Position numbers and translations under genes: made by a program. A stretch of 64,000 bases of DNA, from contig OZ241973.1 in the NCBI GenBank assembly GCA_965204295.1, positions 2,232,001 to 2,296,000 of the forward strand, given 5' to 3'. This document shows positions 46,378 to 57,000 of this stretch, piece after piece. Origin of the DNA: JAWKWH01 sp965204295. Lineage in GTDB: Bacteria; Pseudomonadota; Alphaproteobacteria; Rhizobiales; Rhizobiaceae. The notes under the pieces are model-generated. The model saw only the letters and a list, made by a program, of their open reading frames with translations. It ran no database searches and was not told where the DNA came from. Positions within the stretch are counted from its first letter, which is position 1. Every line of letters starts with the position of its first letter.

Positions 46378-47741
46378 CGGCAGTCGCCGATATCGGTCAT
46401 GACCGCGCGAAATGCGCTTGTGATTGCATCCTGTTTCGGATGGCGGCCATCCCGTATGGCATGTCTTCCCGCCGACCAGACGTCGCTGATGCACTGCTGA
46501 CCGAAACCGCCGAAGATCAGCCCGTCGAGAATCATGTCGCCCTTAAGGTGGCCAATCCAGCGGTTGTCGGCGGACAGGCCGATCAGGTCGGCGAGCATGC
46601 CCGCTTCGATCATGCCGCCCGGCCGCCCCGCGGCTTGCGCCCCTGCGCCGGAAACGGCCTCGAACAACACCCGCCCGGTCGACTTCCCGGCGGTAGCGAG
46701 TGCGGCACGCGACCCGTCGCGCAGGCGCTGGGAGTATTCAAGCGTCTTCAACTCATCGAACAGTGAAATATGGATATTGGAATCCGATCCAACGCCGGCG
46801 CGTCCACCGGACGAAAAGTAGTCGACACCGTTGAAAATACCATCGCCTAGGTTCGATTCCGTGATTGGACAAAGGCCGGCCACCGCACCGGTTCGCGCCA
46901 AATTCCGCGTCTCCTCTCCCGTCATCTGCGTACAATGGATCAGACACCAATTCTCGTCGACTTCGTGGTTGGCAAGCAGCCATTCGATCGGACGGGCGCC
47001 GCGATGGGATTGCACCTCCTCGACCTCGGCGACCTGTTCGGCAATGTGTATGTGCATCGGACCGTCGCAGCAGAGTGACTGTAATTGCCGCAATCCGTCC
47101 GGACCCGTGGCGCGAAGCGAATGGGGAGCGATGCCGATACGGCAGTCATCCAGCGACGCACCGACGGAAGCCGAAGCCTGTTCATGCAGGCGCCCGTACC
47201 GGTCGATATCGTTCTTGAAACGTAACTGTCCACCCTTCAGTGACCTGCGGTTGCAACCGCCGAATTCGTATAAGACCGGCAACAGCGTCAGTCCGATCCC
47301 CGTTGTTTCAGCCGCGACCACGATCCGGTCCGACAATTCGGACAATTTGGCGTAGGGCTCGCCGCCCGCGGAATGATGAACATAGTGAAATTCCGCGACG
47401 CTCCCAAAACCGGACGCGAGCATCTCCATGAACGCCAGAGCGGCGACCGCCTCGATTTGCTCAGGGTCAAGCCGGTCGAGAAACCGGTACATCAGCGTCC
47501 GCCATGTCCAGAAGCTGTCCGTCGCGGACGGTCCGCGCATCTCGGTCAGACCCGAAATGGCCCGCTGAAAAGCGTGGCTGTGCAAGTTTGCAGGCGCGGG
47601 AAGCAACAGGTCGACGCTGTGGTCGGGCTTTGACGTCTGCACGCCGACATATCCGATCAGTCCACGTTCATTGATGCCGACCTGGAGATTCTTCCGCCAA
47701 CCGGTTGGCGTGAGTGCCGTTGCACAATTGATGAATTTCAT
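46374..47741 (-). CDS. hutF: Formimidoylglutamate deiminase
   Basis: 455 residues of the amidohydrolase superfamily: PAPANLHSHAFQRAISGLTE (metal-binding HSH), PHSLRATGPDGLRQL, MHIHIAEQVAEVEEV, LIHCTQMT and GVGSDSNIHISLFDEL. The protein converts N-formimidoyl-glutamate to N-formyl-glutamate plus ammonia, so histidine goes through the five-step pathway finished by HutG. The ATG at 47741 is preferred over a TTG at 47747. Divergent from hutI. Confidence 0.95.
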   Translation of the reverse strand: MKFINCATALTPTGWRKNLQVGINERGLIGYVGVQTSKPDHSVDLLLPAPANLHSHAFQRAISGLTEMRGPSATDSFWTWRTLMYRFLDRLDPEQIEAVAALAFMEMLASGFGSVAEFHYVHHSAGGEPYAKLSELSDRIVVAAETTGIGLTLLPVLYEFGGCNRRSLKGGQLRFKNDIDRYGRLHEQASASVGASLDDCRIGIAPHSLRATGPDGLRQLQSLCCDGPMHIHIAEQVAEVEEVQSHRGARPIEWLLANHEVDENWCLIHCTQMTGEETRNLARTGAVAGLCPITESNLGDGIFNGVDYFSSGGRAGVGSDSNIHISLFDELKTLEYSQRLRDGSRAALATAGKSTGRVLFEAVSGAGAQAAGRPGGMIEAGMLADLIGLSADNRWIGHLKGDMILDGLIFGGFGQQCISDVWSAGRHAIRDGRHPKQDAITSAFRAVMTDIGDCR

Positions 47742-47753
47742 TTCCAAGCCTGC

Positions 47754-47787
47754 TTGACTATATATGAGCGCTCTTATTAATAATAAG
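47754..47787 (+). promoter_or_regulatory. hutI promoter with overlapping palindromic operator
   Basis: TTGACT (47754-47759) and TTAATA (47777-47782) lie 17 bases apart and face hutI. CTTATTA-A-TAATAAG (47773-47787) is a perfect 7-bp inverted repeat around one A that overlaps the -10 box. An eight-base palindrome GAGCGCTC (47766-47773) adjoins it. Placed in the 71-base divergent hutF/hutI gap, it is the best HutC operator candidate. Motif identity with known HutC sites is not established. Confidence 0.5.
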
Positions 47788-47812
47788 CAGCTACATAATC
47801 AAGACGGCTTTC

Positions 47813-49024
47813 ATGCTCTCGTTCACAGTCCTGCAGGATATCCGCATCGCCACGATGGCGTCGGCCGCCGCGGCCGCAGACATTATCGAAGACGGGGCTT
47901 TGGCAATCAAAGGCGGAATCATCGCCTGGGTTGGAAAGAAAACCGATTTGCCAGAAGCGTACCGTCCGGCGGATCGGATCTCCATGGAAGGCCGGTTGGC
48001 GACACCCGCGCCGGTCGATTGCCACACGCACATCGTATTCGGCGGCGACCGCGCCAAAGAATTCGAGATGCGGTTGGAAGGCGCGAGCTATGAGGATATC
48101 GCCCGCGCAGGCGGAGGCATTGTTTCGACGGTAGCGGCAACGCGGCAGGCAAGTGAAGACGAACTGCTTGCCGGCGCCCTGCCCCGCGTTGACGCCCTGA
48201 TCGCGGAAGGGGTTTCCGCCATCGAGATCAAATCGGGCTATGGTCTGGACCAAGAAACCGAGCTCGCGATGTTGCGAATTGCGCGCGCCATTGCGAAACA
48301 GCGGTCGATAAGGGTCAGAACCAGCTTTCTCGGCGCGCACGCGATCCCCGCCGAATATGCCGGCAGGCCCGACGCCTATATCGACGAGGTCTGCATTCCT
48401 GCGCTCGAAACGGGTCATGCCGAAGGTCTGGTCGATGCGGTGGATGGATTCTGTGAAGGCATCGCATTTGCTCCAGACCAGATCGAGCGAGTGTTTGCCA
48501 AAGCGCGGGAACTGCGCCTTCCCGTAAAACTCCACGCCGAACAACTGTCCAATCTGGGCGGTGCCCGGCTGGCGGCCCGATACGGCGCTCTGTCGGCGGA
48601 TCATCTGGAGTATGCCGATGAAACCGACGCCAAGGCGATGTCCGAAGCCGGCGCGGTAGCGGTTCTGTTGCCGGGCGCATTCTACACGCTGCGGGAAACG
48701 CAATCGCCGCCGATTGAAGCCTTCAGGAAACACGGCGTGCCCATGGCTGTCGCCACCGACTGCAATCCGGGCTCATCGCCGCTGGCATCTATCCTGTTGG
48801 CCATGAACATGGCGTGCACCTTGTTTCGAATCACGCCTGCTGAAGCGCTGGCCGGCGTGACGGTCAATGCGTCCGGGGCGCTCGGGCTGGGCGACACCGG
48901 ATCGATCGTGCCCGGCAAGCGCGCCGACCTCGCCATCTGGAATGTCGCGCACCCGGCTGAACTCGCCTATCGCATTGGATTCAATCCGCTGTACAAGCGG
49001 GTTTTCGGAGGCGTCGCCCGATGA
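47813..49024 (+). CDS. hutI: Imidazolonepropionase
   Basis: 403 residues: PVDCHTHIVFGGDRAKEFEM (metal site and substrate Arg), GGGIVSTVAATRQASEDELL, AIEIKSGYGLDQETELAMLR, KLHAEQLSNLGGARLAARYG, SADHLEYAD and VATDCNPGSSPLASILLAMN. It hydrolyses 4-imidazolone-5-propanoate to N-formimidoyl-glutamate, the HutF substrate. First gene of the hutIHG-hutU operon; its stop overlaps the hutH ATG by four bases. Confidence 0.97.
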   Translation: MLSFTVLQDIRIATMASAAAAADIIEDGALAIKGGIIAWVGKKTDLPEAYRPADRISMEGRLATPAPVDCHTHIVFGGDRAKEFEMRLEGASYEDIARAGGGIVSTVAATRQASEDELLAGALPRVDALIAEGVSAIEIKSGYGLDQETELAMLRIARAIAKQRSIRVRTSFLGAHAIPAEYAGRPDAYIDEVCIPALETGHAEGLVDAVDGFCEGIAFAPDQIERVFAKARELRLPVKLHAEQLSNLGGARLAARYGALSADHLEYADETDAKAMSEAGAVAVLLPGAFYTLRETQSPPIEAFRKHGVPMAVATDCNPGSSPLASILLAMNMACTLFRITPAEALAGVTVNASGALGLGDTGSIVPGKRADLAIWNVAHPAELAYRIGFNPLYKRVFGGVAR

Positions 49025-50562
49025 CGGCGATTCTCACGCCCGGTGAAACGACGCTCACACAACTGGAACGTCTGTGGCGTTCGAGTGAAGCGGCAAGATT
49101 GTCGGATTCCGCGAGAGCAGGAATAGAGGCGTCAGCCGGCATGGTGGCAAATGCCGCGGCGGGGAACGACGCTGTCTATGGCGTCAACACCGGCTTCGGC
49201 AGGCTCGCCAATGTCAAGATCGCCGCAACGGACACTGAATTCCTGCAGCGAAACCTCATCCTGTCGCATTGCTGCGGCGTCGGTGATGCGCTTGACGTTG
49301 CGACAACACGTCTGATGATGGCGCTGAAATTGTTGTCTCTCGGGCGCGGCGCTTCCGGAGTGCGCCGACGGACAATTGCCCTGATCGAGTCGATGCTTGA
49401 AGATAAGGTGACGCCGGTAGTGCCGGCACAGGGTTCGGTCGGCGCGTCAGGCGATCTCGCGCCGCTGGCCCATATGACGGCTGTCATGCTGGGCGACGGC
49501 GAAGCGTTTCATGCCGGCGAGCGCATGACTGCGTCCCGGGCGCTGGCCCGCACCGGACTTGAACCGATAACACTTGGCCCCAAGGAGGGACTCGGACTGA
49601 TAAACGGCACCCAGTTCTCTTCTGCTTGCGCATTGGCCGGATTGTTCGGTGCATGGCGCAATGCGTCCGCATCAATCATATCCGCGTCGCTATCGACCGA
49701 CGCAATTATGGGGTCCACCGCGCCGTTGGCGCCGGAAATTCACACGCTTAGAGGTCACCGCGGCCAGATTGAAACCGCCGCCGCGATGCGGTCCCTGATG
49801 GAGGGATCGGAAATCCGCGAAAGCCACCGCGAAGGCGACACGCGCGTGCAGGACCCATACTGCATCCGTTGTCAGCCGCAGGTCACCGGCGCAGCGATGG
49901 ATTTGTTGCATTTCGCGGGCCGGACACTTGAGGTTGAGGCAAACGCCGTCACCGACAATCCGCTGGTCTTGCCCGAAATCGGCCGAATCGTCTCCGGCGG
50001 CAATTTTCACGCCGAGCCGGTCGCATTTGCCGCGGACCAGATCGCTCTGGCCATCGCGGAGATCGGGGCGATCAGCCAGCGCCGGGTCGCGTTGATGGTC
50101 GATCCCATCCTGTCATTCGATCTGCCGCCATTCCTCACACCGAATCCGGGTCTCAATTCCGGTCTGATGATCGCCGAAGTTACCACCGCCGCGTTGATGA
50201 GCGAAAACAAGCACCTGGCTAATCCATGCTCGACGGATTCGACCCCGACATCGGCCAATCAGGAAGATCATGTCTCAATGGCCGCGCACGGTGCACGCCG
50301 CTTGAAACACATGAACGCCAATCTGAATTCGATCATTGGCGTGGAGTTTATGTGTGCCGCCCAGGGCATCGAATTCCGCGCGCCATTGAAGACCAGTCCG
50401 GGTCTTCAGCGCGTTCTGGCCGTCTTTCGCAATCGCGTTGCGGCACTGGATGAAGATCGCTTTCTTGCAGGAGACATCGCGACCGCCGCCGGCATGGTCG
50501 CGAATGGTTCGCTTGTCGACACGGCGGGATTGAACGGCTTCGTCATTGGAGACGGCGAGTGA
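49021..50562 (+). CDS. hutH: Histidine ammonia-lyase
   Basis: 513 residues. The MIO-forming triad Ala142-Ser143-Gly144 lies in GSVGASGDLAPLAHM. YGVNTGFGRLANVKI, GLINGTQFSSACALAG and QDPYCIRCQPQVTGAAMDLL match the family. It deaminates histidine to urocanate, the first step. It is four-base coupled to hutI upstream and overlaps the hutG GTG downstream. Confidence 0.97.
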   Translation: MTAILTPGETTLTQLERLWRSSEAARLSDSARAGIEASAGMVANAAAGNDAVYGVNTGFGRLANVKIAATDTEFLQRNLILSHCCGVGDALDVATTRLMMALKLLSLGRGASGVRRRTIALIESMLEDKVTPVVPAQGSVGASGDLAPLAHMTAVMLGDGEAFHAGERMTASRALARTGLEPITLGPKEGLGLINGTQFSSACALAGLFGAWRNASASIISASLSTDAIMGSTAPLAPEIHTLRGHRGQIETAAAMRSLMEGSEIRESHREGDTRVQDPYCIRCQPQVTGAAMDLLHFAGRTLEVEANAVTDNPLVLPEIGRIVSGGNFHAEPVAFAADQIALAIAEIGAISQRRVALMVDPILSFDLPPFLTPNPGLNSGLMIAEVTTAALMSENKHLANPCSTDSTPTSANQEDHVSMAAHGARRLKHMNANLNSIIGVEFMCAAQGIEFRAPLKTSPGLQRVLAVFRNRVAALDEDRFLAGDIATAAGMVANGSLVDTAGLNGFVIGDGE

Positions 50563-51356
50563 ATCCCGTCGAGGTCACCCGCGGCGAAAGCCCGGTCGTG
50601 CTGGGATTCCCGCATACCGGAACATTCGTCCCCGACGACATTCTTGCGCGCCTGAACGATCGCGGCAAAATGCTGGCCGATACCGACTGGCATGTTCATC
50701 GGCTCTATGCGGACCTGTTGCCGAACGCCACCACCATACGCGCCACTTTCCACCGCTACGTGATTGATGCCAACCGCGATCCGTCGGGGGTAAGCCTTTA
50801 TCCGGGTCAAAACACAACCGGTCTCATCCCGCTTACCGATTTCGACAACAACCCGATTTGGAGCAAAGGCAAAGAGCCGACGGAAGCCGATATGGCCGAG
50901 CGGCTGGAGACCTTTCACATTCCCTACCACGCCGCGCTCGACATCGAACTGGAGCGTGTGAGGGCAAACCATGGCGGCGTCATACTCTACGATTGCCACT
51001 CGATCCGGTCGCACTGCCCGTTTCTGTTCGATGGCCGGCTTCCCGATTTCAACATAGGCGACAATGACGGGGCTACATGCGCGTCCGCCATCGCCTCGTC
51101 CGTCAAGAATGTCTGTGCTGACGCCGCCGGCTATACCCACGCGGTCAATGGCCGGTTCAAGGGCGGCTGGACCACGCGTCACTACGGCCACCCGGTGAAG
51201 GGAATGCACGCCATTCAGATGGAACTGGCCCAATCGACGCATCTTGCAAGCGAAGAACCGCCTTTCGCCTATGACGAAGGTAAGGCGGAGAAACTTCGGG
51301 CGCATCTGGGCGAATTGCTCAGTCGACTCGAATCCCGGGCTCACGCCGATCTGTGA
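50559..51356 (+). CDS. hutG: N-formylglutamate deformylase
   Basis: 265 residues, GTG start overlapping the hutH stop (GTGA). FGH family motifs: VVLGFPHTGTFVPDDILARL, DTDWHVHRLY, RYVIDANRDPSGVSLYPGQN, GVILYDCHSIRS and VNGRFKGGWTTRHYG. It hydrolyses N-formylglutamate to glutamate and formate, the last step after HutF. Glutamate can then enter the NAD-GDH encoded elsewhere in this window. Confidence 0.96.
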   Translation: MNPVEVTRGESPVVLGFPHTGTFVPDDILARLNDRGKMLADTDWHVHRLYADLLPNATTIRATFHRYVIDANRDPSGVSLYPGQNTTGLIPLTDFDNNPIWSKGKEPTEADMAERLETFHIPYHAALDIELERVRANHGGVILYDCHSIRSHCPFLFDGRLPDFNIGDNDGATCASAIASSVKNVCADAAGYTHAVNGRFKGGWTTRHYGHPVKGMHAIQMELAQSTHLASEEPPFAYDEGKAEKLRAHLGELLSRLESRAHADL

Positions 51357-51411
51357 ATTTTCGCCCGCACAAGTCGAAATGACATTCATCAGCAAGCAAA
51401 GGGAGACAGAC

Positions 51412-51477
51412 ATGAACCGACGTAAATTCCTGAAAACTTCTGCCATCGCCACCTGGTTACCCGCCACGATTTTTTGA
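51412..51477 (+). pseudogene. Twin-arginine signal peptide remnant of a lost secreted gene
   Basis: A strong ribosome-binding site (AAAGGGAGACAGAC) precedes the ATG at 51412. The frame gives 21 residues: MNRRKFLKTSAIATWLPATI followed by F and a TGA at 51475-51477. RRKFLK matches the Tat consensus as found on TRAP-type or ABC solute-binding proteins. The rest of the gene is gone, with hutU starting 36 bases later. Most likely the 5' end of a deleted binding-protein gene once in the hut operon. Confidence 0.6.
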
Positions 51478-51513
51478 ATTCCGGAAGGAACTCTCCAACC
51501 CGGAGGCCGCCAA

Positions 51514-53184
51514 ATGACAAATCCCCGCCGCAACATCCGCGATATCCACCCGCCGACGGGATCCGGCATCACCGCCAGGAGTTGGTCGACCGAAGCGCCG
51601 ATGCGTATGCTGATGAACAATCTGCATCCCGACGTCGCCGAAAATCCGCATGAATTGGTCGTCTATGGCGGCATTGGCCGGGCGGCCCGCACCTGGGGCG
51701 ATTTCGACAAAATGGTCGCTACGCTGAGGGCGCTTGGCGATGACGAAACGATGCTGGTGCAATCCGGCAAGCCGGTCGGTGTGTTCCGCACCCACAAGGA
51801 TGCGCCGCGTGTGCTGATCGCCAATTCCAACCTTGTCCCGCATTGGGCGACCTGGGACCATTTCAACGAACTCGACAAAAAAGGGCTCGCCATGTATGGC
51901 CAGATGACCGCCGGCTCATGGATATATATAGGCACGCAGGGCATCGTGCAGGGCACCTATGAAACCTTCGCCGAGGCCGGCCGTCAGCACTATGGCGGCG
52001 ACCTGAAAGGCAAATGGATTCTGACCGGCGGCCTTGGCGGCATGGGCGGCGCCCAGCCGCTCGCCGCGGTGATGGCCGGCGCCTGTTGCCTAGCGGTCGA
52101 ATGCGACGAGACACGCGCCGATTTCCGCTTGCGCACCAGATATTTGGACAAAAAAACAGAATCCCTCGATGAAGCCCTCGAAATGATCGCCCGCTGGACG
52201 AAGGCCGGCGAAGCCAGGTCCGTCGGCCTGATCGCCAACGCCGCCGACATCTTCCCGGAACTGGCGAAACGCGGCGTTCATCCCGATATCGTCACCGATC
52301 AGACTTCGGCGCACGATCCGGTCCATGGTTACCTGCCGCGAGGCTGGACGGTGGCCGAATGGCGCGAGAAGCAGGAAAGCGATCCGAAGGCGGTCGAGAA
52401 AGCCGCCCGCGCCTCCATGAAAGTGCATGTCGCCGCCATGGTCGATTTCTGGAACGCCGACGTGCCGACCTTCGACTATGGCAACAACATCCGTCAGGTC
52501 GCCAGGGAGGAAGGTCTTGAAAACGCATTTGCGTTTCCCGGTTTCGTTCCGGCCTATATCCGCCCGCTGTTCTGCCGTGGCGTCGGCCCGTTCCGCTGGT
52601 GTGCGTTGTCCGGCGCCCCGGGGGATATCCACCGGACGGACGACAAGGTGAAGGAACTGATCCCCGACGACGAGCATCTGCATAGCTGGCTCGACATGGC
52701 GCGCGAGCGCATCGCGTTTCAGGGCTTGCCCGCGCGCATTTGCTGGGTCGGCCTCGGTCAGCGCCATCGCCTCGGCCTCGCATTCAACGAGATGGTCCGG
52801 AGCGGCGAACTGTCGGCCCCGGTCGTGATCGGTCGCGATCATCTGGATTCCGGCTCGGTCGCCTCGCCCAATCGGGAGACCGAAGCAATGAAGGACGGCT
52901 CCGACGCCGTCTCCGACTGGCCTTTGCTCAACGCTTTGCTCAATACGGCTTCAGGCGCGACCTGGGTGTCGCTGCATCATGGCGGCGGCGTCGGTATGGG
53001 CTTTTCACAGCACGCAGGCATGGCGATCTGCTGCGACGGCACCGACGATGCGGCCGACCGCATAGAACGTGTTCTGTGGAACGATCCCGCGACGGGCGTT
53101 ATGCGCCACGCTGACGCCGGCTACGACATCGCCATTGATTGCGCGAAGGAAAACAATCTCAACCTGCCGGGAATTTTGGGCTAA
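51514..53184 (+). CDS. hutU: Urocanate hydratase
   Basis: 556 residues, full family length: MRMLMNNLHPDVAENPHELV, VQSGKPVGVFRTHKDAPRVL, GQMTAGSWIYIGTQGIVQGT, WILTGGLGGMGGAQPLAAVM (NAD+-binding) and DQTSAHDPVHGYLPRGWT. NAD+ acts as electrophile in hydrating urocanate to imidazolonepropionate, step two. GGAGG precedes the ATG. The unusual order places it after hutG, behind the transporter remnant. Confidence 0.97.
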   Translation: MTNPRRNIRDIHPPTGSGITARSWSTEAPMRMLMNNLHPDVAENPHELVVYGGIGRAARTWGDFDKMVATLRALGDDETMLVQSGKPVGVFRTHKDAPRVLIANSNLVPHWATWDHFNELDKKGLAMYGQMTAGSWIYIGTQGIVQGTYETFAEAGRQHYGGDLKGKWILTGGLGGMGGAQPLAAVMAGACCLAVECDETRADFRLRTRYLDKKTESLDEALEMIARWTKAGEARSVGLIANAADIFPELAKRGVHPDIVTDQTSAHDPVHGYLPRGWTVAEWREKQESDPKAVEKAARASMKVHVAAMVDFWNADVPTFDYGNNIRQVAREEGLENAFAFPGFVPAYIRPLFCRGVGPFRWCALSGAPGDIHRTDDKVKELIPDDEHLHSWLDMARERIAFQGLPARICWVGLGQRHRLGLAFNEMVRSGELSAPVVIGRDHLDSGSVASPNRETEAMKDGSDAVSDWPLLNALLNTASGATWVSLHHGGGVGMGFSQHAGMAICCDGTDDAADRIERVLWNDPATGVMRHADAGYDIAIDCAKENNLNLPGILG

Positions 53185-53234
53185 GGTGATGCGATCATGA
53201 AACCCGCATCGAAGACTCAAGCAAAGGAATCGCC

Positions 53235-53807
53235 ATGGCCCTGACCCGATCCACCATGATGCCGCTGGGCACGGCGGCGCCGGATTTCGCGCTGCCCGGA
53301 ACCGACGGAAAGACCTGCCGGCTCGACGATTTCGCGGACAGCCGGACGCTGGTCGTCGCCTTTATCTGCAATCATTGCCCCTATGTGAAGCACCTGAAAC
53401 GGGCATTCGCTCAATTTGCGACCGATGTCATTGCCGGCGGGTGCGCGGTCGTCGCCATCTCAAGCAACGATGCGGAAGCCTATCCCGCCGATGCGCCGGA
53501 ACGCATGGCCGAAGACGCGGCCGAGTTCGCCTATCCCTTTCCATATCTCCACGACGAAAGCCAGGACGTCGCGCGGGCCTATGACGCCGTCTGCACACCC
53601 GAATTCTATGTATTCGACCGGGAGCGAAATCTCGCCTATCGCGGGCAGTTCGACGACAGCCGTCCGGGCGGCGGTCAGCCGGCGACCGGCGCCGATCTCC
53701 GGGCCGCCGTGGACGCCGTCCTCAACGGTGCAAGTCCCGACCCCGATCAGAAACCCTCGGTCGGATGCGGCATCAAGTGGAAGCAGTCGGTTTTCCGCTC
53801 GAATTAA
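53235..53807 (+). CDS. Thioredoxin-fold, AhpC/TSA-like redox protein
   Basis: 190 residues. APDFALPGTDGKTCRLDDFA and VVAFICNHCPYVKHLKRAFA show the peroxiredoxin-like thioredoxin fold with CNHC (CxxC). AYDAVCTPEFYVFDRERNLA supplies the cis-Pro and a third Cys. The CNHCPYVKH variant marks a widespread uncharacterised subfamily. AAAGGA precedes the ATG. Its position 50 bases after hutU may be read-through of the hut operon, but no functional link is evident. Confidence 0.9.
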   Translation: MALTRSTMMPLGTAAPDFALPGTDGKTCRLDDFADSRTLVVAFICNHCPYVKHLKRAFAQFATDVIAGGCAVVAISSNDAEAYPADAPERMAEDAAEFAYPFPYLHDESQDVARAYDAVCTPEFYVFDRERNLAYRGQFDDSRPGGGQPATGADLRAAVDAVLNGASPDPDQKPSVGCGIKWKQSVFRSN

Positions 53808-54027
53808 CGGGAACAGGCGATATTAGCCGGTAATTGCCGGGATCCGGCGCGCCGCCGCCACGAGAGCCCGGGAAATCCGCCGATTTCGACCCAAGCGACG
53901 CCATTCTCAAAGGACAAGGAAAAACCTGAACCGGCAGCGCTTGCTCAATCCGGGCGAGTCGAGTAAATTCCAAACCAATCGGAAGGCTTTTCAATCTGAC
54001 GTCAACTCAATCGAACCGCTTCATCCA

Positions 54028-57000
54028 ATGACCGGCAATCATCCCCTCTCAGCCTCAAGACGCCAATCCCGTAACCGGTTCTGTGCAATGCCCGCAAAGC
54101 TCCTGGGGGCGACGTGCATGCTCGCCGGCCTGCTGACCGTCGCGCCCGGGGGCCCGGCCATGGCCCAGTCCCAGCCGGTGACGTTCACCAAGTCATTCGC
54201 GACGAACCCGATTGAGGCGGGCGCCAGCCAGACGATGACGTTCACGATTACCAGCACAAGCGCGGACCAAATCTTCGAAATCGAATTTACCGACGATCTT
54301 GCGAACTTCCTGGGTGGAATCACACCGACCGGAATCGACCTGCCCGCGAACGGATTCTGCGGCTTTGGTTCACATGCATCCGCATCGGACTCAAACGGCA
54401 TTTTGGAGGTACAGGGAGCATTCCTTGAGGCAAACGGATCTTGCGAATTCAGCGTCGAATTTATCGTCCCGACCGGCCTGACCCCGGGCGATTACACAAA
54501 TACGACGAGCGAGCTGAACGCGGCAACCGGCGTTGAGTCCTTTCCCGTCAATGCGCCGGCGGCCACGGCGACGCTGACGGTCGATGCGGCGGATGCGCTG
54601 GTCTTTACCAAGGCGTTTTCGCCTTCGACGATCGCCCAGGGCGGGGTGTCAAGGTTGAGCTATGGTCTGCGCAACGATGCGGCGGTCGGGGCGACGTCGA
54701 TTTCGTTGTCCGACACGCTGCCCGCCGATGTGGTTGTGGCGGGCGTCCCGGACGCATCGACGACCTGCGGCGGGACGGTGACGGCGGCGGCGGGCGGTGA
54801 CACGATCGCCTTTGCCGACGGTGAGCTTGCGGCGGGCGACACCTGCGCGATTTCCGTCGATGTGACCTCCGCGGTTGCGGGAAGCTATAGCAACGGCCCG
54901 GAGACCGTGACCTCGTCGCTGGGCGCAAGCACGCCGGTGCAGGCGACGCTGACGGTCGATGCGGCGGATGCGCCGGTCTTTTCCAAGGCGTTTTCGCCTT
55001 CGACGATTGATCCGGGCGGGATTTCCAGGCTGACGTTTACGATCGACAATGGGGCCAACGCCATCGAAGCCGCCGATCTCGCCTTTACCGACGCCTTCCC
55101 GTCCGGTCTTGTCGTGGCCGGGACCCCCAACGGGTCGACGACCTGCGGCGGGACATTTGCCCCCGCCGCGTCGGATGTCTCGCTTGCGTTCACGGGCGGC
55201 GCTGTCGCGGCCGGGGACGCCTGCGCGATTTCCGTCGACGTGACCTCCGCGGTTGCGGGAAGCTACCCGAACACGTCGGGCGCTCTGACGTCGGACCTGC
55301 CGGATGCGCCGGCGGCCACGGCGACGCTGAGGGTCGATGAAGCGCCGCTTATCGTCTCGATGGGGTTCTCGCCTTCGACGATCGCCCAGGGCGGGGTGTC
55401 AAGGTTGAGCTATGGTCTGCGCAACGATGCGGCGGTCGGGGCGACGTCGATTTCGTTGTCCGACACGCTGCCCGCCGATGTGGTTGTGGCGGACGTCCCG
55501 GACGCATCGACGACCTGCGGCGGGACGGTGGCGGCGGCTGCGGGCGGCAACCAAATCTCGTATTCCGGCGGCGCTGTTGCGGCCGGGGACGCCTGCGCGA
55601 TTTCCGTCGATGTGACCTCCGCGGTTGCGGGAAGCTACCCGAACGGCCCGGAGAGCGTGACCTCGTCGCTGGGCGCAAGCACGCCGGTGCAGGCGACGCT
55701 GAGGGTCGATGCGGCGGATGCGCTGGTCTTTACCAAGGCGTTTTCGCCGGACACGATCGCTCCGGGCGGGATTTCCAGGCTGACGTTCACGATCGACAAT
55801 GGGGCCAACCTGATCGATGTCGGGTCGCTGGCCTTTACCGACGCCTTCCCGGCCGGTCTTGTCGTGGCCGATACGCCTGACGTCGACAACGATTGCGGCG
55901 GCGGGACGCTGACGGCGGCTGCGGGCGGCGACACGCTCGCCTTTGCCGGCGGCGCTGTTGCGGCCGGGGCAAGTTGTACGATTTCCGTCGATGTGACCTC
56001 CGCGGTTGCGGGAAGTTACCCGAACACGTCGGGCGCTCTGACGTCGGACCTGCCGGACGCGCCGGCGGCCACGGCGACGCTGACGGTCAATGAAGCGCCG
56101 CTGGTCGTCTCGATGGGGTTCTCGCCTTCGACGATCGCCCAGGGCGGGGTCTCAAGGTTGAGCTATGATCTGGGCAACGCGGCGGCGGTCGGGGCGACGT
56201 CGATTTCGTTGTCCGACACGCTGCCCGCCGATGTGGTTGTGGCGGGCGTACCGGACGCATCGACGACCTGCGGCGGGACGGTGACGGCGGCTGCGGGCGG
56301 CAACCAAATCTCGTATTCCGGCGGCGCTGTTGCGGCCGGGGACGCCTGCGCGATTTCCGTCGATGTGACGTCCGCGGTTGCGGGAAGCTACCTGAACGGC
56401 CCGGAGAGCGTGACCTCGTCGCTGGGCGACAGCACGCCCGTCTCGGCGACGCTGACGGTCGATGCGGCGGATGCGCTGGTCTTTACCAAGGCGTTTTCGC
56501 CGGACACGATCGCTCCGGGCGGGATTTCCAGGCTGACGTTCACGATCGACAATGGGGCCAACCTGATCGATGTCGGGTCGCTGGCCTTTACCGACGCCTT
56601 CCCGGCCGGTCTTGTCGTGGCCGGGACCCCCAACGGGTCGACGACCTGCGGCGGGACATTTGCGCCCGGGGCGTCGGATGTCTCGCTTGCCTTTGCCGGC
56701 GGCGCTGTCGCGGCCGGGGACGCCTGCGCGATTTCCGTTGACGTGACCTCCGCGGTTGCGGGAAGCTACCCGAACACGTCGGGCGCTCTGACGTCGGACC
56801 TGCCGGATGCCGCGCCGCCCGCTTCGGCGACGCTGAGGGTCAATGAAGCGCCGCTGGTCGTCTCGATGGGGTTCTCGCCTTCGACGATCGCCCAGGGCGG
56901 GGTCTCAAGGTTGAGCTATGATCTGGGCAACGCGGCGGCGGTCGGGGCGACGTCGATTTCGTTGTCCGACACGCTGCCCGCCGATGTGACGGTGGCGGGC

